The position numbers and the translations under genes were made by a program. This document shows positions 1 to 8,000 of a stretch of DNA of 40,388 nucleotides, in pieces. The notes under the pieces were generated by a model that saw only the letters and a program-made list of their open reading frames with translations, searched no databases and was not told the origin of the DNA. Every line of letters begins with the position of its first letter. Position 1 is the stretch's first letter. Source of the stretch: a virus; IMG/VR virus record IMGVR_UViG_3300027852_000087, positions 1 through 40,388 of that record. One strand, written 5' to 3'.

Positions 1-2083
1 AAAATCAACCGCAAAATCCATTTTGGAATCCGAAAAGGGCCGACTTGAAATAGATTTTGCCGAAGCAAGTAGAGGGTTGTCAAAGAAAATTGCCGAATTT
101 GAGCAGTATAGCAAAGTACCAAAAGGAAAAGGGTCGGACATCGTTAAATTTGATACCGGCAAGATTGTTAAACAAAGGCGCTGGAAAAGCAAGGGGCGAG
201 ATATGCAAGCCCCGCCCATCTATGATATTGAATTAAAAATTGTTAAGAGCTTGCCAGAGATTAGAAACAAGCCGTTAAAGGGGGCCACAGAAAATCCGAT
301 CAGAACCTTTGAGGAGCTTGGAAACAATGCAAAAGAACTGTATTACAGAACGATAAAAGAGGGGGAGCACCAAGTCGCGCTGGAACAAAAAGCAACCAAC
401 TTGCAAATAAAGAAAATCGGCAAGGGGCTTTCGCTTAAATCAAGGAAGCGGATAGGGGCCTATGCAATATCAAAACAAAACAGAGGGCCGCGCATTTTGC
501 GAAATATGGGCGTTGAAAGCGTTCCAGAATTAACACCCAAAGAAATTGGGGTTTATAAAGAGTTAAGAAATAGATACGAGCATTATTACAAAAGGCTAAA
601 CAGGGCCAGGGCGCTGGCTGGAAAAGATCAGTTTCCAAAAGTGCAAAATTATTTTACATTTTTTAGAGATTTAGGCACCCTTGAAAAGTTGGGCTTTAAT
701 CCAATAACGACCAGGGCAGAAATGGTGCAGGCTCAATTTGTTCATTTAAAAACGACACCATTTAGATTTGCAAAGGCCAGGGCAAAGCTTGGAGCGTGGC
801 CGGTCGAACTAGATGCTGTTGACGTATTTTCAAACTATTCAAGGTCAGCTATCCAGCATATTCACATGTCGCCGAGGATAGCAAAACTTAGGGAGACACT
901 TCTGACATTTGGCGACAGAAAAAGCGGCACCAGGTGGATATTAAAAGAGGAAAGGCCAAGGACCGCTAAGTTTTTGGCGGAGTGGATTGATTTTCAAGCT
1001 GGGCAAAAACCCATTTCGCCAGCGCCGTTTGATGCCCCGTTGCTCGATAGAGGGCTACGAAAATTAAACGAGAACCTAGCCTTTTCAATTTTATCCGGCA
1101 ACATTAGGTCGGCGTTAATCCAGCCATCAGCAATAAGGGGGGCCGTTGTAGAAATTGGCCCAAGATACACAGGCAAGGGAATTATGAGCCTGATTAATCC
1201 AAAGGTAAGAAATTCCGCTATTGAAAAATCAAACGTATTGCTTTCAAGGCAATATGATGCTGCAGTTCAAGACGTTCTTAATGCGGTTAAGGGCGGCAAG
1301 GTTGGGGCTGTAAAAAAATCTATTGGCAAAGCTGGCTTTAAGCCGTTGCAATTGTTGGACATGGAAACAGCAAAGGCAACATGGCAAGGAGCGTATCAAA
1401 TGGCGCTTGAAAAGTTAAGATATTCTGAAAGAAAGGCAATTAATTTTGCCGATGATGTTGTAACAAAAACTCAAGCGTCTGCAGCCAGGAGTGATTTGTC
1501 ACCAATGCAAAGAACGACGCTCGGAAAAACATTGTCTTTATTTCAGACATTTGTAATTAATGAGTGGGGCTTTTTAACAAAAGATGTTCTTGGCATTAAA
1601 AATGCTAGGATTACAAATAAACAGGCATTTAAAAAAACCCTTGCCTTTATAGCCGGAACAACACTTATAAATATTTTTTACGAGGATATTTTAGGGATAA
1701 ACTCACCATATCCAACACCTATACGAGCATTTACCGAAGCCATTGAAAACGACGAGGGTATGCCATCTGCAAGCTTGGGGGTTATAAAAGAATTGGCTGA
1801 ACAGGTTCCCATAGTTGGTGGCGGTATCCGTTACGGTCGTGGGGTCGTCGGCGCCGTTCCTGACTTTATAGGCGAGGCCATATCCAGAAAGCCAACGCTT
1901 GAAACCGCTGGAAAATTAACGGGTATTCCCGGAACGGTTCAGGCTGGCAAAATGGTTCGGGCAAAAAAGCGCGGCGAAACAACTTACGGTCAATTTGTCG
2001 GGGCGTATACGAAAGGAAATAAAAAATCAACAAGGTACAACAACCCCGGACTTGGCGGGTTTAAAAACATGAAAGGACTGTAA
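1..2083 (+). CDS. C-terminal part of large polyvalent internal virion protein (continues from 38899-40388)
   Basis: This frame is open to the left edge and has no start of its own; a TTG at 23 is internal. Joined to the frame ending at the right edge (two bases left over there, one needed here) it completes a codon and yields one 1190-residue protein. This part covers residues 498-1190. It is rich in Lys and Arg, largely helical, and has a hydrophobic stretch near the end (LAFIAGTTLINIF). The segment around ADDVVTKTQASAARSDLSP resembles the helical C-terminal domains of phage 'large polyvalent proteins', which are packaged and ejected with DNA. The tail-fibre gene follows 4 bases later. Function is inferred from family resemblance and position. 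Confidence 0.75.
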   Translation, partial: KSTAKSILESEKGRLEIDFAEASRGLSKKIAEFEQYSKVPKGKGSDIVKFDTGKIVKQRRWKSKGRDMQAPPIYDIELKIVKSLPEIRNKPLKGATENPIRTFEELGNNAKELYYRTIKEGEHQVALEQKATNLQIKKIGKGLSLKSRKRIGAYAISKQNRGPRILRNMGVESVPELTPKEIGVYKELRNRYEHYYKRLNRARALAGKDQFPKVQNYFTFFRDLGTLEKLGFNPITTRAEMVQAQFVHLKTTPFRFAKARAKLGAWPVELDAVDVFSNYSRSAIQHIHMSPRIAKLRETLLTFGDRKSGTRWILKEERPRTAKFLAEWIDFQAGQKPISPAPFDAPLLDRGLRKLNENLAFSILSGNIRSALIQPSAIRGAVVEIGPRYTGKGIMSLINPKVRNSAIEKSNVLLSRQYDAAVQDVLNAVKGGKVGAVKKSIGKAGFKPLQLLDMETAKATWQGAYQMALEKLRYSERKAINFADDVVTKTQASAARSDLSPMQRTTLGKTLSLFQTFVINEWGFLTKDVLGIKNARITNKQAFKKTLAFIAGTTLINIFYEDILGINSPYPTPIRAFTEAIENDEGMPSASLGVIKELAEQVPIVGGGIRYGRGVVGAVPDFIGEAISRKPTLETAGKLTGIPGTVQAGKMVRAKKRGETTYGQFVGAYTKGNKKSTRYNNPGLGGFKNMKGL

Positions 2084-2087
2084 TATT

Positions 2088-4271
2088 ATGAAGAAATTTT
2101 TATTGATCATCTTTATTTTATTTTCGTTTATCGGTTTATCCATGGCTGGTGAGGTTTATGTTAAGGATCTCGTCGAGCTTGAAGCACAACCAGCCGATAC
2201 GGATTATTGTCCCATATGGGACACAAGCACGGACACCTATTTAAAAATATTACATTCCAACCTGGTTCCAGATGCGACAACAACGTCCGAAGGCAAAGCT
2301 GAACTTGCAACGGACGCCGAAGTCGAGGCCATGACCGATAATGCCCGCACTATTACGCCGGGCGGTCTTGGGTCAATTTTTCTTGACGAGGACGATCTTG
2401 CCAGCGATTCAGCAACAAAGCTGGCCAGCCAGCAATCTATCAAGGCATATGCTGATAGTCTTTTAAATTTAATTCGCGTCTCTTCAAACGATACCACACC
2501 GGGCTATTTAAACGGCAAGCTGGTCGCTGGCGAGGGCGTGGATCTTACAGAGGGAAGCGATGGTGGGGACGAAACGCTTACAATATCTGGCGAGGACGCA
2601 AGCACGACAAATAAAGGAATTTCTAGCTTTAAAGCAGAACACTTTGATGTATCGAGCGGTCACGTTTCATTAGATGCAAACGTCCCCTTAACCCTCACAA
2701 CTGACGATACCAATTCACCCTCTCCCCTTGTTCTTGCCCCTAATAAAATATATATAATTGGTGGCGAGGGTATTGGCACATCGAGCGCCGCAGAAGTTTT
2801 AACCATAACCGCCGAAGACGCCACAACAACAAACAAAGGCGTTCTTGAAATAGCCACAGATGCGGAAGCTGTCACAGGAACGGCAACAGATAAGGCTCTT
2901 GTTCCGTCAAACATAACCGCACTTACAAGAGGCTCAGCCTTTCCAGCAAGCCCGGTTGAGGGTATGGAGTTTTACCGGACTGATCTTGACTGCAAATTTG
3001 TATATGATTCAACTAACACGCAATGGAAATGCCTAAGAAGCGATGCGGCATTAACTATTTATCTTGATTCTGGAAGCGGTGCCGACACAATCGGCAAAGG
3101 CTACGGAAGCGGTGCAAACGCCTGTGCTACATGGGGGTTTATGCTTGACTATGTTCTTCCTAGAAAGCTCGGCGGGAATCTTACTATAAACATGAGTAGT
3201 GCTGTTTATAGCGAAACGCTAGACTTAAAAGGCATAGATGCTGGTTTCTATTCTATAATTTTTGAAGGAACATTGACGGAAGTTATTGCAAGTGCTGCGC
3301 TTGATTCTGCGGTTGCAGGAACGACAACAACGGCAGGGTCTATTACTGATACAGCAGCATTTACGGTTGATGCTTCAGAACTAATTGCCAATACAGGTGT
3401 AACCGCAGGAGATAGCCAAGTTGAGGTTGCGGACGATACTGATTTTGATGTGGGTTCTGTTATAGTGCTTGATCCGGCAGGAGCAGGAAACGGGCCGGAA
3501 GTCCATACTGTAATGACCAAACCAGGTGGTAATGTACTTACATTTGATGGTATTGCTGAAAGCAACCACGCCGTAGGCCAGACAGTAATACAGTCAGGAA
3601 ATGCCAACCAGCTTATCTATTCAAGTTCCGGCACAGAGTATAGACGCATTGATTGGAATGATGCAGACACAGCTTATATTGTAGGCCATTGGACAGCAAT
3701 CCCAAGTGCTAATTATGTTGTTTATTCTCACGGGACTAAATTTAACAAGTTTATAATTGGGTCCGGGCAAAAAGCAGTAAAATTTTACGACATAGAATTT
3801 ACCGGGTCTATTTATAGTGAGATATATAGTTTTACAGATATTGAATTTTATAGATGTGCCATGACCCCATCTAGTAATGTTTATTGTATCCAATTTAATT
3901 CAGGTAAATTTTTAAATATGGTATTTAATGAGTGTTATTTAGCCATCGGCTATGACGGCAATGCATGGGCATTAAGATTAACAAAAGCGGCAGCTAAGAT
4001 AGATAACACAAAAATTACAGGGCTTGGATTTGCATCAACTGGGATTGAACTAACACTGGATAGCTCATTGACAATGTATTCATCTATCATAGAAGGGTTC
4101 GATACAAGAGGCATTTCTTGTTTAGCTTTTTCCAACGCCAATTTATGGACAGGTGGAAGATATAACTATACCAGGAATTGCTTAACTGGTATATACCGCG
4201 ATGCAGACAGTGCAAGTTATACCACAAATGTTCAGTTTTCTGGATGTACAACAGATACTGACTTAAACTAA
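2088..4271 (+). CDS. Tail fibre / adhesin with Sec-like signal and beta-helix C-terminus
   Basis: 727 residues. The first 20 are a textbook signal peptide (MKK, then a hydrophobic core ending SMAG), odd for a virion protein that should assemble in the cytoplasm. Residues about 30-280 hold fibre repeats of the type TTxxGKxELATDAExxA (for example TTNKGVLEIATDAEAV), common in phage tail-fibre stalks. The C-terminal half is Ser/Thr/Asn-rich with short beta-strand periodicity (for example DIEFYRCAMTPSSNVYCIQF), like right-handed beta-helix receptor-binding tips. It lies between the internal protein gene and the lysis genes. Receptor binding is inferred; the exact ligand cannot be read. Confidence 0.7.
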   Translation: MKKFLLIIFILFSFIGLSMAGEVYVKDLVELEAQPADTDYCPIWDTSTDTYLKILHSNLVPDATTTSEGKAELATDAEVEAMTDNARTITPGGLGSIFLDEDDLASDSATKLASQQSIKAYADSLLNLIRVSSNDTTPGYLNGKLVAGEGVDLTEGSDGGDETLTISGEDASTTNKGISSFKAEHFDVSSGHVSLDANVPLTLTTDDTNSPSPLVLAPNKIYIIGGEGIGTSSAAEVLTITAEDATTTNKGVLEIATDAEAVTGTATDKALVPSNITALTRGSAFPASPVEGMEFYRTDLDCKFVYDSTNTQWKCLRSDAALTIYLDSGSGADTIGKGYGSGANACATWGFMLDYVLPRKLGGNLTINMSSAVYSETLDLKGIDAGFYSIIFEGTLTEVIASAALDSAVAGTTTTAGSITDTAAFTVDASELIANTGVTAGDSQVEVADDTDFDVGSVIVLDPAGAGNGPEVHTVMTKPGGNVLTFDGIAESNHAVGQTVIQSGNANQLIYSSSGTEYRRIDWNDADTAYIVGHWTAIPSANYVVYSHGTKFNKFIIGSGQKAVKFYDIEFTGSIYSEIYSFTDIEFYRCAMTPSSNVYCIQFNSGKFLNMVFNECYLAIGYDGNAWALRLTKAAAKIDNTKITGLGFASTGIELTLDSSLTMYSSIIEGFDTRGISCLAFSNANLWTGGRYNYTRNCLTGIYRDADSASYTTNVQFSGCTTDTDLN

Positions 4272-4283
4272 GGTGAATTAAAA

Positions 4284-4622
4284 ATGGACAAGCGCAAGAA
4301 TAAAATAAAAATTGTATGGGGTAGCGGATTTTGGGGGAAAGTTCTTGTGGTTGTCGTATCTGCAATGATAATCAGCGTTATTGTTTTCGGGGTAGCTATT
4401 CCTGTAAAATACGAAACAAAGGCTAATGCTGCCGCCATTGAAAAAAAGTGTGTTGAAAAGGTACGGGCCGCAGAGGACCGGCAATGCGATAAAAATGTAA
4501 CAATGAATAAGCGCATATCTAAAAATGAAGAGCATATAAACACTATGCAAAAAGACCTTTTGATAGAGCTTGGTAAAATATCTCGTTCAGTCGGAAGGAT
4601 TGAGGGCAAGATGGATAAATGA
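4284..4622 (+). CDS. Small membrane-anchored coiled-coil protein (spanin-like position)
   Basis: 112 residues. A basic N-terminus is followed by one strong membrane segment at about residues 18-40 (VLVVVVSAMIISVIVFGVAI), then a charged helical region. This N-in, coil-out layout is that of inner-membrane spanins. The gene overlaps the start of the amidase gene by 4 bases and lies at the head of the lysis cluster, which supports a lysis role. No partner outer-membrane spanin is visible nearby, so it may be a different type of membrane accessory protein. Confidence 0.5.
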   Translation: MDKRKNKIKIVWGSGFWGKVLVVVVSAMIISVIVFGVAIPVKYETKANAAAIEKKCVEKVRAAEDRQCDKNVTMNKRISKNEEHINTMQKDLLIELGKISRSVGRIEGKMDK

Positions 4623-5059
4623 TAATTAAACCAGAATATATAATACATCACCATTCATGGTCAGTCGACAACAAAACATTAAACTGGCCAGCGATACGGC
4701 GATATCATGTCGATGAAAATGGTTGGTCTGATATTGGCTATCATTATGGCATAGAACGGGTGGGATCTTTGCTTAAAAAGAATTATGAGATTTTAGTTGG
4801 AAGAATGTGGCCGACATATGGATCTCATTGCAAAGAAAACGGTATGAATTTTAAGAGTATCGGGATTTGTTGGGTTGGAAATTACGATAAAAATCCACCG
4901 TCTCAAAAAATGTGGGAGCTGGGCGTGCAATTTACACGCTCATTAATGACGGCCTATGGCATACCAAAAGAGGCTAATTATCCGCACAGGCATTTTGCAG
5001 AATATAAAAGCTGTCCGGGTGATGCGTTTGATTTTGGCTTGTTTAGGTCGGAACTATAA
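4619..5059 (+). CDS. Endolysin: N-acetylmuramoyl-L-alanine amidase (PGRP/Amidase_2 type)
   Basis: 146 residues, about the size of T7 lysozyme. Motifs in order: IIHHHSWS at the start (zinc-binding His), WPAIRRYHV, GWSDIGYHYGI, a GSHC segment, SIGICWVGNYD, and PHRHF followed by SCPGD near the end (second His and Cys zinc ligands). These are the hallmarks of amidases that cut the bond between MurNAc and L-Ala in peptidoglycan. There is no signal peptide, so release would need the neighbouring putative holin. Overlap with the preceding membrane protein gene (ATGA) indicates translational coupling. Confidence 0.9.
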   Translation: MIIKPEYIIHHHSWSVDNKTLNWPAIRRYHVDENGWSDIGYHYGIERVGSLLKKNYEILVGRMWPTYGSHCKENGMNFKSIGICWVGNYDKNPPSQKMWELGVQFTRSLMTAYGIPKEANYPHRHFAEYKSCPGDAFDFGLFRSEL

Positions 5060-5070
5060 AAGGGGGTATT

Positions 5071-5256
5071 ATGGACGCGATAAACAGGGTTTTAGGGTAT
5101 TTGAAAGACAGGTTAAAAGAGGAATCAACTAAAAAAGCTATCATTATTTTGGCTGGTTTGGCTGGTTATTCAGTTTCACCGGAAAGCTTAGAGCAAATCA
5201 TGGTTGCGGTTATATTTTTCCTTGGATTGTTTGAAGCTTTTAAAAAAGAATCATAA
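5071..5256 (+). CDS. Putative holin
   Basis: 61 residues. Two hydrophobic segments (about residues 22-34 and 42-57) are separated by a short polar turn, with a charged N-terminus and a Lys/Glu C-terminal tail. Size, topology and position directly after the amidase gene fit a small class II holin that permeabilises the inner membrane. The start has a good ribosome-binding site (GGGGG, 7 bases upstream). The sequence alone does not identify the holin family. Confidence 0.6.
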   Translation: MDAINRVLGYLKDRLKEESTKKAIIILAGLAGYSVSPESLEQIMVAVIFFLGLFEAFKKES

Positions 5257-5261
5257 GATAA

Positions 5262-5303
5262 ACCCCGCCATGGGCCGTTCACGGCATTATCTCTTGGCGG
5301 GGT
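5262..5303 (+). terminator. Strong hairpin after the putative holin gene
   Basis: ACCCCGCCA (5262-5270) pairs perfectly with TGGCGGGGT (5295-5303) across a 24-base loop. On the plus strand no T-run follows (GTGTTTGG), so it may attenuate rather than terminate late transcription. On the minus strand TTTATCTTAT follows, so it could also stop leftward transcripts leaving the small-gene array. Confidence 0.5.
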
Positions 5304-5318
5304 GTGTTTGGTGGATAA

Positions 5319-5876
5319 ATGAATGATCTATTGAAATTTAAAGCCTGGCGTAACCAGATGGGTACTTTTGACCGCCTTTCGTTTAACGGGAAAGGTGGAA
5401 TAAGCGGGGCCATAAAACTTTTTAGCGGCGAAAACCGGAGCCATGAGGCTGCAATAGGGCGTGATTTTAGAGATAAAAACCGGATTGGAATCTATGAAGC
5501 TGACCCGGAGGTCATGCTGATAGGTATAGAGCGTAAGCTGCGCGAATATGACGGGGAAGTGTATTGGCATAGGCTTAAAAAAGAATACCAAAAATACAGG
5601 CACGAAATAGAGCAAAAAATGTGGGAGTATACCGGCTCTGGCTATGATTGGTTGGGTGTATTTTTACAACCGTTTAAGCGAGTAATTGCGGATCCAAAAA
5701 ATCAATGGTGTTCAGAAATGCTTTTATTGGCCGGTGTGTATTTTAGGGCACCCGCACCCTCACCCCTACCCATTCCGAAGAGATTTGTAACTGATAAATT
5801 TGAGCTTATCGGCCCGCGCCCAGGATCTGAAATGGATGCGCTTGGCTGGTGGGATGAAGGGATTAAAATCATTTAG
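5319..5876 (+). CDS. Permuted NlpC/P60-like (YiiX-type) hydrolase
   Basis: 185 residues. The order His first (SHEAAIG, H42) then Cys later (NQWCSEM, C131), with a YDW segment between and a Pro-rich PxPLPIPKRF tail, matches circularly permuted NlpC/P60 (YiiX/YebB-like) enzymes. These hydrolyse peptide, amide or ester bonds. Being the last plus-strand late gene, just after amidase and holin, it may be a second wall-degrading enzyme. An alternative is a lipid-acting relative of the same fold. It ends where the minus-strand small-gene array begins. Confidence 0.55.
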   Translation: MNDLLKFKAWRNQMGTFDRLSFNGKGGISGAIKLFSGENRSHEAAIGRDFRDKNRIGIYEADPEVMLIGIERKLREYDGEVYWHRLKKEYQKYRHEIEQKMWEYTGSGYDWLGVFLQPFKRVIADPKNQWCSEMLLLAGVYFRAPAPSPLPIPKRFVTDKFELIGPRPGSEMDALGWWDEGIKII

Positions 5877-5879
5877 CAA

Positions 5880-5972
5880 GTCGCTTGAGCATCTGCATGG
5901 CGAGGTAATGGCGGAGGTTCGGCAATTACGATTGTTCAGTGTAGCCATGCAACTATTCATCTGAAAGTTAAC
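5880..5972 (-). repeat. Distal, degenerate attC-like palindrome
   Basis: On the minus strand GGTTAAC at the stop of the preceding small gene is followed by TTGCATGGC, a long loop, and GCCATGCAG (8 paired bases). The closing GTTA core seen in the other sites is missing. It reads as the worn or truncated left end of the cassette array. Confidence 0.35.
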
Positions 5973-6204
5973 CGGTGCGTTTATAATGACATACATTGTT
6001 GTTATCTTTAAATTCGCAGTCTCTAACATCTTCGTGTGGGCATGGACATTTAGCATCTGCTTCAACAATAGGGCTGTCCGGCATTTGATTAATTAGTTTA
6101 ATTGCAAGCTTGGTGTATTTCATTCTTGCAACTTTTGAATAGTTATCAGGATTCTCTAAAACATCGAACATGGTATTAAATTCTTTTTTTGCCATTTCTC
6201 TCAT
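5968..6204 (-). CDS. Small Cys-containing hypothetical protein (cassette gene)
   Basis: 78 residues from an ATG at 6204 preceded by GGAGAG; a longer reading starting at 6234 is less likely. The N-terminal half is helical and charged (MREMAKKEFNTMFDVLENP). The C-terminal half carries Cys/His clusters (KCPCPHE, then DCEFKD and VCHYKRTG) that could bind zinc. No known family is recognised. It is the last member of the leftward array and its stop lies in a degenerate palindrome. Confidence 0.6.
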   Translation of the reverse strand: MREMAKKEFNTMFDVLENPDNYSKVARMKYTKLAIKLINQMPDSPIVEADAKCPCPHEDVRDCEFKDNNNVCHYKRTG

Positions 6205-6227
6205 TTTTAGCTCTCCAATGATTAAGT

Positions 6228-6309
6228 TAATCAACCCAAGTCATGGAAAATGCAAGTAGAGTTCGAGCTTTTTATCTTCGTTTATTCTTGCTGGTATTTT
6301 CATTGTTAT
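6228..6309 (-). repeat. Weak attC-like palindrome
   Basis: On the minus strand CATAAC just after the stop of the 6313 gene is followed by AATGAAAATACCAGCAAG. Its imperfect complement CTTGCATTTTCCATG comes about 27 bases later. The 3' core reads GTTGATTAAC rather than GTTAT, so this member has diverged. Confidence 0.4.
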
Positions 6310-6312
6310 GTT

Positions 6313-6588
6313 TTAAAAATATTTTGTTACTCTAACATCTGCTCCGATTTTTTTAGCAATACGCATCGCTGATTTTTTGGCATTTGCACTATTGTTAAAT
6401 TGTGTATGCGATTTTATTACACCCCCAAACGAATTAGATGCAATATGTAACATCCATTCGTAATATTTTACATGATTAATTTCGATTGTATGCTTAATAT
6501 GCAATAATGCTTTCATGGTTATACCGTTTATGCATTTAATGTCTGAGCTGAGCGGTTGCGGGTGTTGCCACGGATTACCTTTCGGCAT
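6313..6588 (-). CDS. Small hypothetical protein (cassette gene)
   Basis: 91 residues if read from 6588, or 67 from an ATG at 6516; neither start has a strong ribosome-binding site. The constant part (MKALLHIKHTIEINHVKYY onward, ending NAKKSAMRIAKKIGADVRVT) is compact and looks alpha/beta. The extra N-terminus of the long form is Pro/Gln-rich and may not be translated. No family is recognised. The stop is followed by CATAAC of the next palindrome. Confidence 0.55.
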   Translation of the reverse strand: MPKGNPWQHPQPLSSDIKCINGITMKALLHIKHTIEINHVKYYEWMLHIASNSFGGVIKSHTQFNNSANAKKSAMRIAKKIGADVRVTKYF

Positions 6589-6731
6589 GTGTCCCGTTTA
6601 GTTCTTTATGCACAACAAAACCCGCAAGATTTAGCAATCAGATTCTTTGACATCTATACGAAGGTCAATCCTTTTCATGCCATCAGCGACCCTTGTATAT
6701 GCCTCTTGTATCCACGTTTACCTCCTGAAAA
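6589..6731 (-). other. Gene remnant between palindromes
   Basis: On the minus strand a good ribosome-binding site (AGGAGG) is followed by GTG, but that frame stops after 10 codons. The +1 frame stays open for about 27 codons and ends VKESDC. This could be a cassette gene broken by a frameshift near its start, or a genuine tiny peptide. No clear attC-like site follows it. Confidence 0.35.
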
Positions 6732-6796
6732 ATAACATATGCCGTTGACCTGTGCCAACGGTCCTTTATTGGCGTCAGAGTCTAATGGCTGGTTAT
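6732..6796 (-). repeat. attC-like palindrome
   Basis: On the minus strand it opens with ATAACCAGCC overlapping the stop codon of the 6793 gene and closes with CATATGTTAT. Its apex is a perfect 6-bp hairpin, CCGTTG/CAACGG, with an 8-base loop. The arms near the ends pair poorly. Confidence 0.5.
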
Positions 6797-7029
6797 CCTG
6801 TAATTATCTTAATAGCCTTTTCAAGTTCCAACTGTAGCTTAGACGCTGCCATTACCTTGGCGTCATTTAATGATATTTCTCCCAATTCAATTTTATTAAA
6901 AATGCCATAGCAGGACATATACCAAGTATCGCCACACCCAATATAATGATGCACAGACATACAGAACTTGCCTACCCTTATGTCGGCACCCACCACTTTG
7001 CCATACCGCATTTTAGTTCTCCATTTCAT
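6793..7029 (-). CDS. Small hypothetical protein (cassette gene)
   Basis: 78 residues from an ATG at 7029 with a strong GGAGG 7 bases upstream. The N-terminus is basic and beta-rich (RYGKVVGADIRVGKFCMSV), with aromatic and Cys residues in the middle (GCGDTWYMSCYG). The C-terminus is an amphipathic helix (NDAKVMAASKLQLELEKAI). No family is recognised. It is flanked by palindromes on both sides, as in a single-gene cassette. Confidence 0.65.
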   Translation of the reverse strand: MKWRTKMRYGKVVGADIRVGKFCMSVHHYIGCGDTWYMSCYGIFNKIELGEISLNDAKVMAASKLQLELEKAIKIITG

Positions 7030-7046
7030 TGCTTTACCTCCACAGG

Positions 7047-7099
7047 ATAACGGTTAAGTTGAGTCACTCTCTTTGGTTGACTCCAACGGTTTGTTATAT
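7047..7099 (-). repeat. attC-like site, one of an identical pair
   Basis: On the minus strand ATAACAAACC opens at the stop codon of the 7094 gene and AACCGTTAT closes. The arms GTTGGAGTCA and TGACTCAAC pair with one unpaired G, like the extrahelical base of attC sites. 52 bases (7048-7099) are identical to 8230-8281. Confidence 0.7.
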
Positions 7100-7282
7100 T
7101 TTTTCAATTTTTTGGATATAAAACTTATTTTTTAATCTATACCCTGTAATCTTAGCACTAAAATCGGTATCATCCATTCCTGCGATATCAACTCCAATTG
7201 TTTTTTTGCCGAAAATACGCACAATAAACTTTCTAATTACGCCGAATTTTATTAAGTAGGCATCACAATTTATTTGTTTCAT
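7094..7282 (-). CDS. Small basic hypothetical protein (cassette gene)
   Basis: 62 residues from an ATG at 7282 with GGAAGG about 9 bases upstream. A longer reading to 7330 would translate through the preceding palindrome and lacks its own ribosome-binding site. The protein is Lys/Ile-rich with beta-strand character (FIVRIFGKKTIGVDIAGM, then KITGYRLKNKFYIQKIEKI). No family is recognised. Its last codon and stop lie inside the following palindrome. Confidence 0.6.
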   Translation of the reverse strand: MKQINCDAYLIKFGVIRKFIVRIFGKKTIGVDIAGMDDTDFSAKITGYRLKNKFYIQKIEKI

Positions 7283-7313
7283 ATTTAACATCCTTCCAAA
7301 CACAATAAAAAAT

Positions 7314-7366
7314 ATAACATTATAATTCATCTGCCATTTGTTCGGCCTGATGCAATGGCAGGTTAT
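7314..7366 (-). repeat. attC-like palindrome
   Basis: On the minus strand ATAACCTGCCATT opens at the stop of the 7363 gene and TATAATGTTAT closes. CTGCCATT and AATGGCAG form a perfect 8-bp stem. An asymmetric bulge of about 12 bases separates the stem from the closing core. Confidence 0.6.
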
Positions 7367-7572
7367 ATTTCAGCATATTCATAGACCCAACCGCATTCAT
7401 ATAAGCCGAGTGACTCATATTCACCCCTACGCTTTACGGTTTGCAACCAAATAAATTTAACAGCCCCATCAGGGTATTTCTTAACTTTAACAGGATGCCA
7501 TGCAAACCATAAATGCCAACACTTTCTAGCTTGAATTTTATATGCCCAAGTTTTTATTGTTAACCATTCCAT
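7363..7572 (-). CDS. Small Trp-rich hypothetical protein (cassette gene)
   Basis: 69 residues from an ATG at 7572 with AGGAGA upstream. It is unusually rich in Trp and Tyr (KCWHLWFAWHPVKVKKYPDG, then FIWLQTVKRR and ECGWVYEY) and basic in its first half. The pattern suggests a compact beta-barrel or a nucleic-acid or peptide-binding fold, but no family is recognised. It is flanked by attC-like sites. Confidence 0.65.
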   Translation of the reverse strand: MEWLTIKTWAYKIQARKCWHLWFAWHPVKVKKYPDGAVKFIWLQTVKRRGEYESLGLYECGWVYEYAEI

Positions 7573-7590
7573 TTTTAATCTCCTAGAAAT

Positions 7591-7645
7591 ATAACATAAT
7601 AATCACTTGCGCCGCTTTTGGGCGTTAAGTGAATTTGGTCGTTAT
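7591..7645 (-). repeat. attC-like palindrome
   Basis: On the minus strand CATAACGACC opens at the stop codon of the 7642 gene and TATTATGTTAT closes. The arms AATTCACTTAACGC and GCGCAAGTGATT pair with one or two unpaired bases. The apex lies around CCAAAAGCG. Confidence 0.65.
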
Positions 7646-7914
7646 GTGCCGATACTATTAATTGCGGCTTCTGCTGCCCCTATACCATTGTCCCGATCAT
7701 ATAATCCTGGGTCAAGCTTATCACCAGACAAATCTACCTTCATAACCCTACCCTTAAGGTAATCAAAATATGTTCCTTCTCTGAGAAGATTAGAGGCTTC
7801 CTCCTTAGTCATAGGATCTGACGATTCATGTAACCAACCCATACCCAACGGTCTACTATTTGTATAAAGTGAAATAAGAACGTCAGCTTTATCAAACTTA
7901 CTAATGTCAATCAT
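7642..7914 (-). CDS. Small acidic hypothetical protein, conserved-looking (cassette gene)
   Basis: 90 residues from an ATG at 7914 with a perfect GGAGG upstream; the reading to 8067 runs back through the preceding palindrome and is rejected. Motifs include DKADVLISLYTNSRPLGMGW, MTKEEASNLL, YFDYLKGRVMKVDLSGD and LYDRDNGIGAAEAAI. These look like a conserved small globular family of unknown function seen in bacteria and phages, though that is recalled from pattern, not searched. Its stop overlaps ATAAC of the next site. Confidence 0.7.
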   Translation of the reverse strand: MIDISKFDKADVLISLYTNSRPLGMGWLHESSDPMTKEEASNLLREGTYFDYLKGRVMKVDLSGDKLDPGLYDRDNGIGAAEAAINSIGT

Positions 7915-7945
7915 TTTAAACCTCCTTTTTTGATGGTTAAGGCAC

Positions 7946-8000
7946 ATAACATTATAATTTAGCGGTAGCGATCTTGCTATCCGCTGCAATGTTTTGTTAG
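7946..8000 (-). repeat. attC-like palindrome
   Basis: On the minus strand CCTAACAAAACATTGC opens over the stop of the 7997 gene and TATAATGTTAT closes. The arms GCAGCGGATAGC and GCTACCGCTAAA pair with a single unpaired A, a typical attC-like extrahelical base. Confidence 0.7.

Noticed and set aside
23-25. TTG at 23 as the true start of the left-edge gene
   Set aside because: The frame is open upstream to the edge and joins the right-edge frame exactly.
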